Of a stretch of 64,000 nucleotides of DNA, positions 41,150 through 49,373 are shown one piece after another (positions within the stretch are counted from its first letter, which is position 1; each line of letters opens with the position of its first letter). Location: contig CACXXT010000014.1 in assembly GCA_902771725.1 (NCBI GenBank), forward strand, positions 1-64,000, written 5' to 3'. Below the pieces are notes generated by a model. The model saw nothing but the letters and a program-made list of their open reading frames with translations. It did no database searches and was not told the DNA's origin. This DNA is from an uncultured Bacteroidales bacterium (GTDB lineage: Bacteria > Bacteroidota > Bacteroidia > Bacteroidales > Bacteroidaceae). A program made the position numbers and the translations under genes.

Positions 41150-43435
41150 ATGAAACGCTTCCTACTGCTATCTGCTCTGCTGCTGGCGCTCTTCATGCCA
41201 GGCATCTTCGCCCAGGGAGAAGTCTCCCCGCAGCCCATCGACCGCGAGGCCACAGGACCCACGCGGCAGCTCTACCGCTACCTCCGCGACAAGGTGTGGG
41301 GCAGGCAGGTGCTGGCCGGATGCCAGGCTCGTTGGGACTACAACACCACGGACGCCGACGGCATCCGCGAGCGTGCAGGGAAGTATCCTGCCGTGAATAT
41401 TTTTGACTTTCAGCACTTCCGCCAGCGCAACCTCAACTACCTGGCTCCGACGGCTAAGCAGTGGAACGATGCCGGCGGCATCGTGGGCTTCATCTGGCAC
41501 TGGAGCGTGCCTGTGGACCCTGAACTGACGCCGAAGGACGGCTTCGCCTTCTACACCCCCACGGGTGCTGAGGGACGTCGCCCAGGTACCCTCTTCTCTG
41601 CCCGCAGGGCGGTGCAGGAGGGCACGCCAGAGCAGCGCATCATCAATGAGAACCTCGACACCATCGTGCGCTACCTCCTCCACTATCAGGAGCAGGGAAT
41701 CCCCATCCTCTGGCGACCCTTCCACGAGGCTGCAGGCAACACCAACCGCGGCGGAAAGGCGTGGTTCTGGTGGGGAAACGACGGCGCCGAAGCCTTCAAG
41801 AAACTGTACCTCTACGCGCAGCGCTACCTCATGCAGCGAGGCGTGCACAACCTCATCTACATCTGGACCTCGGAGCTGGACGACGACGACTGGTATCCTG
41901 GCGACGAGTACGTGGACATCGTGGCTCGCGACCAGTACCGCGTGGCTTCGGACCACGGTTCCTTCAAGCAGCAGTTCGACCTCCTGCGCAGCAAGTATCC
42001 CACGAAGATGCTGGCGCTGGCGGAGTGCGACGTGGTGCCCTCGGCAGCTGCTATGGAGCAGGACGAGGCGCGCTGGCTCTTCGTGGCTCCGTGGACTACG
42101 CCTTTCGTATTCAGCCGCCAGAACGACGACGCTTTCTGGAAGCAGTTCCTCGGCGAAAAACTCATCCTGACGCGCGACGAGGTCAACCGCGCAGGCACCT
42201 ACCGGCTGGACATCGACCACGCCAGCGGCATCTATGCCAAGGGCGAGCGTGCCGTGGTCACCTGCCACGCCGAGGAAGTGCCGCTGGACTCCGTGCGCGT
42301 ACGCGTGTACCTTAATAATATGCTCAGCCGCGAGTTCAGCCTGATGCCTGCCAGCCGCGACTTCACAGCGCTGGAACTGGCGCTGGACAGCACGTGTGCC
42401 GTCAGCGTGGAGCTGCAGGAACGCCATGGCAAACCCGCCTCCATCGGCTATGTCGTGGCTCCGGAGGGCTTCCGTGCGGGCTACGATGAGCCAGCAGACC
42501 TGATGCAGTACTGGGCAGACCAGAAGCAACAGCTCAAGGCGCTGCCCATGCAGGTGAAGACCACACCGCTGGTTGTTCCTGCTCAATACCAGGGCAAGTA
42601 CGTCTGCCAGGATGTGGAAATCAACTGCCTGGGACCTGCACCCGTGCGTGGCTACATGGCCAAACCCGTGGGTGCAAAGAAGAAGTCGCTGCCCATCGTC
42701 ATCCTCTGCCGCGCTGCAGGCGTCAGTGGCTACTGGTGCCGCTGCCAGGTGGGCGAGTGTGTGGGTAATGCTGCCCTGGGCGGAGGAGCCCTCAGCTTGG
42801 ACCTGAACGCCCACGGTATGCTCAACGGGCAGAAGGACGACTACTACCGCATGCTGGAGAACGGCCTCCTGCGCAACTACTGGGAGCACAACGCTGCCGA
42901 CCGCGAGACCTATTATTTCCGCGGCATGTACCTGCGCCTGCTGCGTGCCATCGAGTACATGGCGAGCCAGCCCGAGTGGGACGGCAAGCGCATCATCGTC
43001 ATTGGCGAGAGTCAGGGTGGAGGACAGGCCATGGCTGCTGCCGGGCTGGACGAGCGCGTCTCTGCAGTCTGCGTCCACGTGCCTGCCATGCAGGATCTGG
43101 GCGGAGCACGTGCAGGCCGACGCAGCGGCTGGCCTCAGCCCATCGAGAACCACCCGCAGCTGGATGCCTCCATGCTGGATGCCACGCTGCCTTACTTCGA
43201 CGGAGCCCTGCTCATCCGCCACTCGCGCGCAGAGATTTTCTGCGAGATGGGGCTCATCGACACCACCTGTCCGCCTGCCAGCGTATGGGCGTCGCTCAAC
43301 GCCGCTCCGGGCAAGAAGACCGTCAACTGTGTGCCCTATCGCACCCACGCCTGGCCATCGAACGAAGAGCATCCCTCCTGGCGAAATGATTACCTCCAGC
43401 CCCGTCTGGACTTCATTGAAAACTACCTGAAATAA
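41150..43435 (+). CDS. Bifunctional GH26 mannanase - CE7 acetyl-esterase
   Basis: The 761-residue protein has a signal peptide (MKRFLLLSALLLALFMPGIFA-Q), then a GH26 barrel (about 35-345) with Glu193 (WRPFHEAAG) and Glu292 (LALAECD). A beta-sandwich linker (about 350-440) leads to a CE7/AXE1 alpha/beta hydrolase. CE7 landmarks are nucleophile Ser621 in GESQGGGQ, the Asp region MGLIDTTCPPASVW, His in RTHAW, and LDLNAHGM. The enzyme should cut and deacetylate mannan in one polypeptide. Each domain is full length, with no frameshift at the junction. Confidence 0.9.
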   Translation: MKRFLLLSALLLALFMPGIFAQGEVSPQPIDREATGPTRQLYRYLRDKVWGRQVLAGCQARWDYNTTDADGIRERAGKYPAVNIFDFQHFRQRNLNYLAPTAKQWNDAGGIVGFIWHWSVPVDPELTPKDGFAFYTPTGAEGRRPGTLFSARRAVQEGTPEQRIINENLDTIVRYLLHYQEQGIPILWRPFHEAAGNTNRGGKAWFWWGNDGAEAFKKLYLYAQRYLMQRGVHNLIYIWTSELDDDDWYPGDEYVDIVARDQYRVASDHGSFKQQFDLLRSKYPTKMLALAECDVVPSAAAMEQDEARWLFVAPWTTPFVFSRQNDDAFWKQFLGEKLILTRDEVNRAGTYRLDIDHASGIYAKGERAVVTCHAEEVPLDSVRVRVYLNNMLSREFSLMPASRDFTALELALDSTCAVSVELQERHGKPASIGYVVAPEGFRAGYDEPADLMQYWADQKQQLKALPMQVKTTPLVVPAQYQGKYVCQDVEINCLGPAPVRGYMAKPVGAKKKSLPIVILCRAAGVSGYWCRCQVGECVGNAALGGGALSLDLNAHGMLNGQKDDYYRMLENGLLRNYWEHNAADRETYYFRGMYLRLLRAIEYMASQPEWDGKRIIVIGESQGGGQAMAAAGLDERVSAVCVHVPAMQDLGGARAGRRSGWPQPIENHPQLDASMLDATLPYFDGALLIRHSRAEIFCEMGLIDTTCPPASVWASLNAAPGKKTVNCVPYRTHAWPSNEEHPSWRNDYLQPRLDFIENYLK

Positions 43436-43458
43436 GTTCATAAGAAAGATTATACCTT

Positions 43459-44637
43459 ATGAAACATAAACGATTCATGCACCTGCTCCTGCTGCTGCTG
43501 TTGTGCGGCAGCGTATCGGCTCAGGATACGCCCCAGCGCTCTGCTGAGGCAGAGGCGCTACTGCAGTGCTTCCGCGAAATCTACGGCGAGAAGATCATCT
43601 CCGGCTGTACCGCCAACGTCAACTGGAATATCAACGAGGCCAAGTGGGTGTATCAGCACACCGGCAAATGGCCTGCCATCAACTTCTTTGATTTCATCCA
43701 CCTGCCATTCTCGCCATCCAATTGGATTGACTATACCAATGTCACAGAGGTGGTTAACTGGCACAAGGCGGGTGGCATCGTAGGTTGTATGTGGCACTGG
43801 AACATGCCTGCGAACAACGGCTCAGACTGGACCTGCACCCCAGGCACAGGTGACAATCAGACGAGCTTCGATGTCAAGAAAATCTTCGAACCGGAGTCCG
43901 ATGAATACAAGCAGATGATGAGGGACATCGACAAAGTGGCCTCTACCCTCAAGAAACTCAAACAGCGCAAGATACCTGTGCTGTGGCGCCCGTTACATGA
44001 GGCAGGTGGCCGCTGGTTCTGGTGGGGACTCGACGCCGACGCCTGCAACGAGCTGTGGCGCGTGATGTACGACCGGTTCACCAACCACCATGGGCTCAAC
44101 AACCTCATCTGGGTGTGGACATCGGCGGCAGAGTGGAACAAGCCCTACAGCGACGGATACAAATGGTATCCGGGCGATGAATATGTGGATATTGTGGGCA
44201 TTGACATCTACAATGAGAGTAGCGCCAGCAACATCCGTAGCAAGTGTTTCAATATGTTGAAGAAGAATTCGCCCGACAAACTGATTGCCCTTACCGAGTG
44301 CGGCAACTTGGCTAAGATCGGCACTCAATGGCGGGGCGGAAGCAAGTGGCTATACTTCGCACCGTGGTATGACTACGAACGCACCAACAAACCCGATAGT
44401 GAGGCGTTCCAGAGCACAGGGCACACCCACGCCAACGCCGCCTGGTGGCAGGATGCTTTCTCCAATGACTACGTCCTCTCGCGCGAAGACTTCAAGGAAC
44501 AGCTGACGGGTGTGCAGGCCCCGCAGGCCGCGCCTCGCGCAGTGCCCTCCGGCACTTTCGACCTCATGGGGCGTCCTTGGACGGAAAACAGACGCGGTCT
44601 ATCTATCAGCAACGGCAAAAAATATATCAGAAGATGA
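43459..44637 (+). CDS. GH26 endo-beta-1,4-mannanase, paralogue of the gene at 37763
   Basis: The 392-residue protein has a signal peptide ending GSVSA-Q and a GH26 barrel with Glu181 (WRPLHEAGG) and Glu280 (IALTECGN). It ends with the tail GTFDLMGRPW...GLSISNGKKYIRR. It starts 23 bp after the GH26-CE7 gene. Differences from the 37763 paralogue cluster in loops (for example SPSNWI against ASKGGWI), which may change chain specificity. Confidence 0.93.
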   Translation: MKHKRFMHLLLLLLLCGSVSAQDTPQRSAEAEALLQCFREIYGEKIISGCTANVNWNINEAKWVYQHTGKWPAINFFDFIHLPFSPSNWIDYTNVTEVVNWHKAGGIVGCMWHWNMPANNGSDWTCTPGTGDNQTSFDVKKIFEPESDEYKQMMRDIDKVASTLKKLKQRKIPVLWRPLHEAGGRWFWWGLDADACNELWRVMYDRFTNHHGLNNLIWVWTSAAEWNKPYSDGYKWYPGDEYVDIVGIDIYNESSASNIRSKCFNMLKKNSPDKLIALTECGNLAKIGTQWRGGSKWLYFAPWYDYERTNKPDSEAFQSTGHTHANAAWWQDAFSNDYVLSREDFKEQLTGVQAPQAAPRAVPSGTFDLMGRPWTENRRGLSISNGKKYIRR

Positions 44638-44648
44638 TGATGAGACTG

Positions 44649-44656
44649 TACTTTTG
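44649..44656 (+). promoter_or_regulatory. -7 box (TACTTTTG) before the GH5 gene
   Basis: The box lies 22 nt upstream of the GH5 ATG and directly after the GH26 stop, so GH5 and following genes may have a separate promoter. Confidence 0.6.
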
Positions 44657-44678
44657 CAATATCTAACGATAATAAATC

Positions 44679-45998
44679 ATGAACCTACAAAACATGATAC
44701 GAATAACAGCAATCCACCTCATCACCGTGTTCTTTTTATCTTCTCCATTGTCCATTGTGAATGCACAGACACCGCAGAAGGCCACTGACATCGCGCCGCT
44801 GATGGTTCCCGGATGGAATCTGGGCAACACGCTGGAGGCCGGTCCTTGCACGTGGTTGAGCAACGACTTGGACTGGGAAACCGGCTGGCAACCCACCAGG
44901 ACCACGCAGAAGATTATCAACTATGTCCGTGACATGGGCTTCCGCTCCGTGCGAATCCCCTGTTCATGGGACATGCACATGACCAGCAAGCATAAGATTA
45001 AGACCGCGTGGATGCGCCGTGTCAAACAAGTGGTGGACTATTGCATGAACGCCGACCTCTACGTGATGCTCAACGACCACTGGGACAACGGATGGATTGA
45101 GGTTGATGGCTTCAAGGACCTTACCGAGGAGAAGATCCAGCAGAAGTGTGAGCTGCAGGCGGACATGTGGACACAGATTGCCACGGAGTTTGCCGATTAT
45201 GACCACCGCTTGCTCTTTGCCAGCATGAACGAACCCAACGCCGAAGACGATGCCATCACCTCGGGTGCCCTGAAGCGTTATCATCAAGCTTTTGTGGATG
45301 CCGTGCGTGCCACGGGAGGTCGCAACGCCGAGCGCGTCTTGGTGGTGCAGGCACCGTCAACTAATATTGATTATGGTTGCACCGTCAACGTGCTGCCCGA
45401 GGATCCCACGCCCGACCGTCTGATGTTTGAGGTGCATTTCTACGGCCCCTACAACTTTGTGATGATGACAGAGGATGCAGACTGGGGCTATATGGCATAC
45501 TACTGGGGCAAGAACAATCACCTGGCGGGTTCTAACCACAACGCCACATGGGGCGAGGAAGCATGGGTGCAGCAGGAGTTGCGCAAGATGCGCACCAAAT
45601 ACACCAGCAAGGGCATTCCTGTAATCATCGGCGAATACGGTGCCATCTATCGCACTATGCCCGAGGGAGAGAGTCAGGAAAAGCACGATGCTTCCTACCG
45701 CGACTGGTACAAGGCCGTGACGCGCTATGCCATCAACAACGGTTGCGTGCCCATGGTGTGGGACACCAACGGCAGCAATTCCGTCATCAACCGCACCAAC
45801 TGCACCATTGGTTGCCAGTTCTCCTACAACGGAATCATGGAAGGCCTCGAAGCTGGCAAGTGGCCCTTCACCACAGACATCGATGAGATTGGAAACGGGC
45901 AAATAGTAAATAGTAAATGTTACAACCTGATTGGTCAGCCTGTTAGTGACAGCTACAAAGGGATTGTCATCATGAATGGCAAGAAGGTCGTGAGATAA
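44679..45998 (+). CDS. GH5 endo-glycanase (glucomannanase/endoglucanase type)
   Basis: The 439-residue protein (ATG at 44679; 44694 is also possible) has an N-terminal signal peptide ending SIVNAQ. The GH5 barrel shows GWNLGNTLEA, RIPCSWDMH, acid/base Glu185 (ASMNEPNAED) and nucleophile Glu319 (VIIGEYGA). The GWNLGNTL start resembles GH5_4-like enzymes, which cut beta-glucan, xyloglucan or glucomannan; the subfamily is uncertain. The end is the tail CYNLIGQPVSDSYKGIVIMNG. In this locus it may cut beside glucose units of glucomannan. Confidence 0.9.
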   Translation: MNLQNMIRITAIHLITVFFLSSPLSIVNAQTPQKATDIAPLMVPGWNLGNTLEAGPCTWLSNDLDWETGWQPTRTTQKIINYVRDMGFRSVRIPCSWDMHMTSKHKIKTAWMRRVKQVVDYCMNADLYVMLNDHWDNGWIEVDGFKDLTEEKIQQKCELQADMWTQIATEFADYDHRLLFASMNEPNAEDDAITSGALKRYHQAFVDAVRATGGRNAERVLVVQAPSTNIDYGCTVNVLPEDPTPDRLMFEVHFYGPYNFVMMTEDADWGYMAYYWGKNNHLAGSNHNATWGEEAWVQQELRKMRTKYTSKGIPVIIGEYGAIYRTMPEGESQEKHDASYRDWYKAVTRYAINNGCVPMVWDTNGSNSVINRTNCTIGCQFSYNGIMEGLEAGKWPFTTDIDEIGNGQIVNSKCYNLIGQPVSDSYKGIVIMNGKKVVR

Positions 45999-46059
45999 AA
46001 GTCACATCATTATTTTAAAAGAAAGAACGGAAATAAGCACCAGAAGAAAGTAAACTGTT

Positions 46060-46321
46060 ATGAAACAACTATTTATACTTGTAGCTTTTGGAGGTATGTT
46101 GGCTCTGGCAGCCCCAGCCCAGCGACCGCGAGTTCCTGCGGATGGAGAACGGCGAGATTGTGGCCAAGGGCGAGGGAGCACTCTGCGTCTACGACCTCTC
46201 GGGCAAGCTACTCCGCCGCTTCCAGCTCAGCAACCAGAGCCAGGCATTCACCCTCGCAGGAATGCCTCGTGGCATCTACGTCATCCGCTGCGGCGAACGT
46301 ACGCTGAAGGTGCGTCATTGA
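46060..46321 (+). pseudogene. Remnant of a secreted protein: signal peptide joined to C-terminal tail
   Basis: An ATG at 46060 encodes a full signal peptide (MKQLFILVAFGGMLALAAPA-Q). Around 46120 the useful frame shifts by one. Then come an REFLRMENGEIVAKGEG segment and the shared tail (LCVYDLSGKLLRRF...MPRGIYVIRCGERTLKV) to the stop at 46321. Together this is the two ends of a secreted enzyme with the catalytic body missing and the ends out of frame. It lies between GH5 and GH31, where an enzyme gene was probably lost. Confidence 0.72.
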
Positions 46322-46364
46322 ACAGAATCTTGTATGAATGAAACATGAATATAATCATACAGAC

Positions 46365-49325
46365 ATGAAAAATCTATATACCTACATCCTGCCTGTTGCC
46401 CTGCTGCTGTTTGCTGCAGGCTTCGGACTCACCTCCTGCGGCACTCCTGAGGGCGTGGAGACGTTGCCCGACGGCCTCGTAGTCCACCTCACTCCCGCTG
46501 CAGACAACGCCACGCGGCAGGTACGCCTGCAGGTGCTGGGCGAGCGCCTGATCCGTGTCTCGGCCACTCCCGACCGCCGTTTTGCAGACAAGGAAAGCCT
46601 GGTGGTGCTGCCTCAGCAGACCACTCCCGACTTCGACATCGACGAGCGCGAGGACTCTGTCTTCCTCCACACCAGCACGCTGACGGCTGCCGTCAGCCTG
46701 CGTACAGGCGTGGTCTGCTTCAAGGATTATCAGGGACGACTGCTGCTGGCCGAGGCTGAGGGCGGACGCACCTTCCAGCCCATAGAAATAGAAGGTACGC
46801 GCGCGTACACCGTGCAGCAGGTCTTCAACTCCACAGTAGACGACGAGGGACTCTACGGCCTGGGACAGCACCAGTCCGACGAGTTCAACTACAAAGGCAA
46901 GAGCGAGGAACTCTTCCAGTACAACACCAAGGTCTCCGTGCCGTTCATCGTGTCCACGGAAGGCTACGGAGTGCTCTGGGACAGCTATTCCCTATGCCGG
47001 TTCGGCAATCCCAAACCCTACGTGCAGCTGGGTGACGTCTTCACCCTGCGCGATGCCGAGGGGAAGGAGGGAGCGCTGACTGGTTCCTACGTGCCTGCTG
47101 AGGGCGAGACGCTGGTGCGACGCGAGGACTCGCTCTACTTCGAGTGCAACGACCGCGAGGCACATCTGCAGCGGGTGGTGAACCTCCCGGTGGGATTCCG
47201 ATTCGGCGGAAGCCGGGTGACCTACGAGGGAGAACTCGAGGCAAAGACCGCTGGTGAACACCATTTCCTGCTCTACTACGCTGGCTACGTCAAGGTCTAT
47301 CTGGACGACGAGCTCGTGGTGCCGGAGAGATGGCGTGCTGCATGGAACCCCAATAGCTGGAAGTTCCAGGTAGCGATGCAGGCCGGACAGCGTGCACGCC
47401 TGCGTGTGGAATGGCTGCCGGACGGCGACAAGTCGTTCTTCGGACTGCGTGCCATGGCTCCTGTCGACGAGCAGAAAAACCGCCAGATGTCATGGTGGAG
47501 CGAGATGCAGGACCAGCTGGACTACTACTTCGTAGTCGGAGAGAACATGGACGAGGTCATCAGCGGGTATCGAACACTCACGGGCAAGGCTCCCGTCATG
47601 CCACGATGGGCTATGGGATACTGGCAGAGCCGCGAGCGCTACAAGACACAGGACGAGCTGCTGGCTACCCTACGCGAGTTCCGCCAGCGACAGATTCCAA
47701 TAGACAACATCGTCCTCGACTGGTTCTACTGGCGCGAAAACCAATGGGGCAGCCACGAGTTCGACCCGGAACGCTTCCCCAATCCCAAGGCGATGGTGGA
47801 CAGCATCCACGCCCTGAATGCACACATGATGATTTCCGTATGGCCTAAATTCTACGCAGGAACGGAGCACTTCCGCGAGTTCGACGAACACGGATGGATG
47901 TACCGGCAGGCGGTGGAGGACAGCATACGCGACTGGGTGGGACCCGGCTATGTGGGGTCGTTCTACGATGCCTACAGCGCAGAGGCACGTCGGCTCTTCT
48001 GGAGCCAGATGCGAGACCACCTCTTCCCGCTCGGAATCGACGCATGGTGGATGGATGCTAGCGAACCAAACGTCACAGACTGCACAGACATGGACTACCG
48101 GAAGGCGCTCTGCGGACCCACAGCCCTCGGACCTTCTACACAGTATTTCAACACCTACGCGCTCATGAACGCGCGTGCTATCTACGAAGGACAGCGTGAG
48201 GCTGAACCAGACCGGCGCGTGTTCCTGCTGACGCGCTCTGGATTCGCAGGACTCCAGCGCTATTCCACAGCCACCTGGAGCGGAGACATCGCCAGCAGAT
48301 GGGAGGACATGAAGGCACAGATCACTGCCGGCATGAACTACTCCGTCAGCGGCATTCCGTTCTGGACCATGGACATCGGAGGATTCACCATCGAGAACCG
48401 CTACTACGCAGCCTTGGCTGCCTACAATCAGGGACAGCTGACCGACGACTGGCGCGAATGGCAGGAACTGCAGACACGCTGGTTCCAGTTCGGAGCCTTC
48501 TGCCCCCTCTTCCGTGCCCACGGACAAGGTCCGTTCCGTGAGGCTTGGAACATCGCAGCAGAGGGACAGCCGGCCTACAACTCCATCGTCTACTACACAC
48601 GCCTGCGCTATCGCCTCATGCCTTACCTCTACGCCCTCGCTGGCATGGCTTGCCACGAGGACTACACGCTGATGCGTCCGCTGGTGATGGACTTCACCTC
48701 CGACCGCCAGGCACGCAACGTCGACGACCAGTTCCTGCTGGGTCCTTCGTTGATGGTAGCTCCCGTCTACACCTATGGCGCTCGCAGCCGCAACGTCTAC
48801 TTCCCCCCAGCCCGCCGCTGGTATGACTTCTACACAGGAAACCAAATTCCTTCTCCCTCCTCCGCAAAGAATACCTCCCTCTCCGCTGTGAGTGTGCTCG
48901 GCGGTTTTCCCGCCGAGTCCTGCCTCCTCGACATCCCAGCTCCCTACGAGCGAATTCCCCTTTTCATCCCAGAAGGCAGCATTCTTCCCACGGGACCCGA
49001 CATCCAATACTCCTCCGAGCAGCCTGATGCCCCCCTGACCATCTACGTCTACACCGGCCACGACGCCCACTTCGCACTCTACGACGACGACGGCACCACC
49101 TACGCCTACGAGCGTGGCGAGAGCGCCACCATCCCTCTCTCTTGGAACGAGGCAGCAGCCACCCTCACCATCGGCGAACGCCAGGGCAGCTACCCCTCCA
49201 TGCCCGCCAGCCGCACTTTCCGCATCGTCTTCGTCACCCCGGCACACCCCGTTCCCTTCGGCAGCGAGGAAGGAGCTGTCTGCGTGGAATACGAAGGCAG
49301 CAAGCTGCAGGTACCCTGTAAATAA
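46365..49325 (+). CDS. GH31 alpha-glycosidase lipoprotein with PA14 domain
   Basis: The ATG at 46365 gives 986 residues with a lipoprotein signal (LLFAAGFGLTSCG). After the N-terminal beta-sandwich a PA14 domain is inserted (about 260-370; VTYEGELEAKTAGEHHFLLYYAGYVKVYLDD). The barrel has nucleophile Asp564 (WWMDASEPN) and acid/base Asp641 (WSGDIASRW). This layout is that of alpha-xylosidases/alpha-glucosidases acting on xyloglucan or related oligosaccharides; alpha-galactosidases also exist in GH31. Near residue 844-851 a palindromic element adds LGGFPAE to a loop. Confidence 0.9.
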   Translation: MKNLYTYILPVALLLFAAGFGLTSCGTPEGVETLPDGLVVHLTPAADNATRQVRLQVLGERLIRVSATPDRRFADKESLVVLPQQTTPDFDIDEREDSVFLHTSTLTAAVSLRTGVVCFKDYQGRLLLAEAEGGRTFQPIEIEGTRAYTVQQVFNSTVDDEGLYGLGQHQSDEFNYKGKSEELFQYNTKVSVPFIVSTEGYGVLWDSYSLCRFGNPKPYVQLGDVFTLRDAEGKEGALTGSYVPAEGETLVRREDSLYFECNDREAHLQRVVNLPVGFRFGGSRVTYEGELEAKTAGEHHFLLYYAGYVKVYLDDELVVPERWRAAWNPNSWKFQVAMQAGQRARLRVEWLPDGDKSFFGLRAMAPVDEQKNRQMSWWSEMQDQLDYYFVVGENMDEVISGYRTLTGKAPVMPRWAMGYWQSRERYKTQDELLATLREFRQRQIPIDNIVLDWFYWRENQWGSHEFDPERFPNPKAMVDSIHALNAHMMISVWPKFYAGTEHFREFDEHGWMYRQAVEDSIRDWVGPGYVGSFYDAYSAEARRLFWSQMRDHLFPLGIDAWWMDASEPNVTDCTDMDYRKALCGPTALGPSTQYFNTYALMNARAIYEGQREAEPDRRVFLLTRSGFAGLQRYSTATWSGDIASRWEDMKAQITAGMNYSVSGIPFWTMDIGGFTIENRYYAALAAYNQGQLTDDWREWQELQTRWFQFGAFCPLFRAHGQGPFREAWNIAAEGQPAYNSIVYYTRLRYRLMPYLYALAGMACHEDYTLMRPLVMDFTSDRQARNVDDQFLLGPSLMVAPVYTYGARSRNVYFPPARRWYDFYTGNQIPSPSSAKNTSLSAVSVLGGFPAESCLLDIPAPYERIPLFIPEGSILPTGPDIQYSSEQPDAPLTIYVYTGHDAHFALYDDDGTTYAYERGESATIPLSWNEAAATLTIGERQGSYPSMPASRTFRIVFVTPAHPVPFGSEEGAVCVEYEGSKLQVPCK
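48898..48918. repeat. Palindromic element inside the GH31 gene
   Basis: CTCGGCGG (48898-48905), loop TTTTC, then CCGCCGAG (48911-48918) form the same 8-bp stem as the copy at 6559-6579. With flanks, about 24 of 25 bases match the reverse complement of that copy. Confidence 0.78.
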
Positions 49326-49373
49326 CCTTGCCATACAACAACTTACAACAACGAGAAAAATCTGTATATCATA

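Noticed and set aside
41168..43441. 757-codon open frame on the minus strand opposite the GH26-CE7 gene
   Set aside because: It mirrors the coding gene's codon pattern in GC-rich DNA, is rich in H, V, A and L without any recognisable domain, and has no promoter. Similar long antisense frames lie opposite the GH27-GH26, GH95 and GH31 genes, and on the plus strand opposite the OPT transporter gene.
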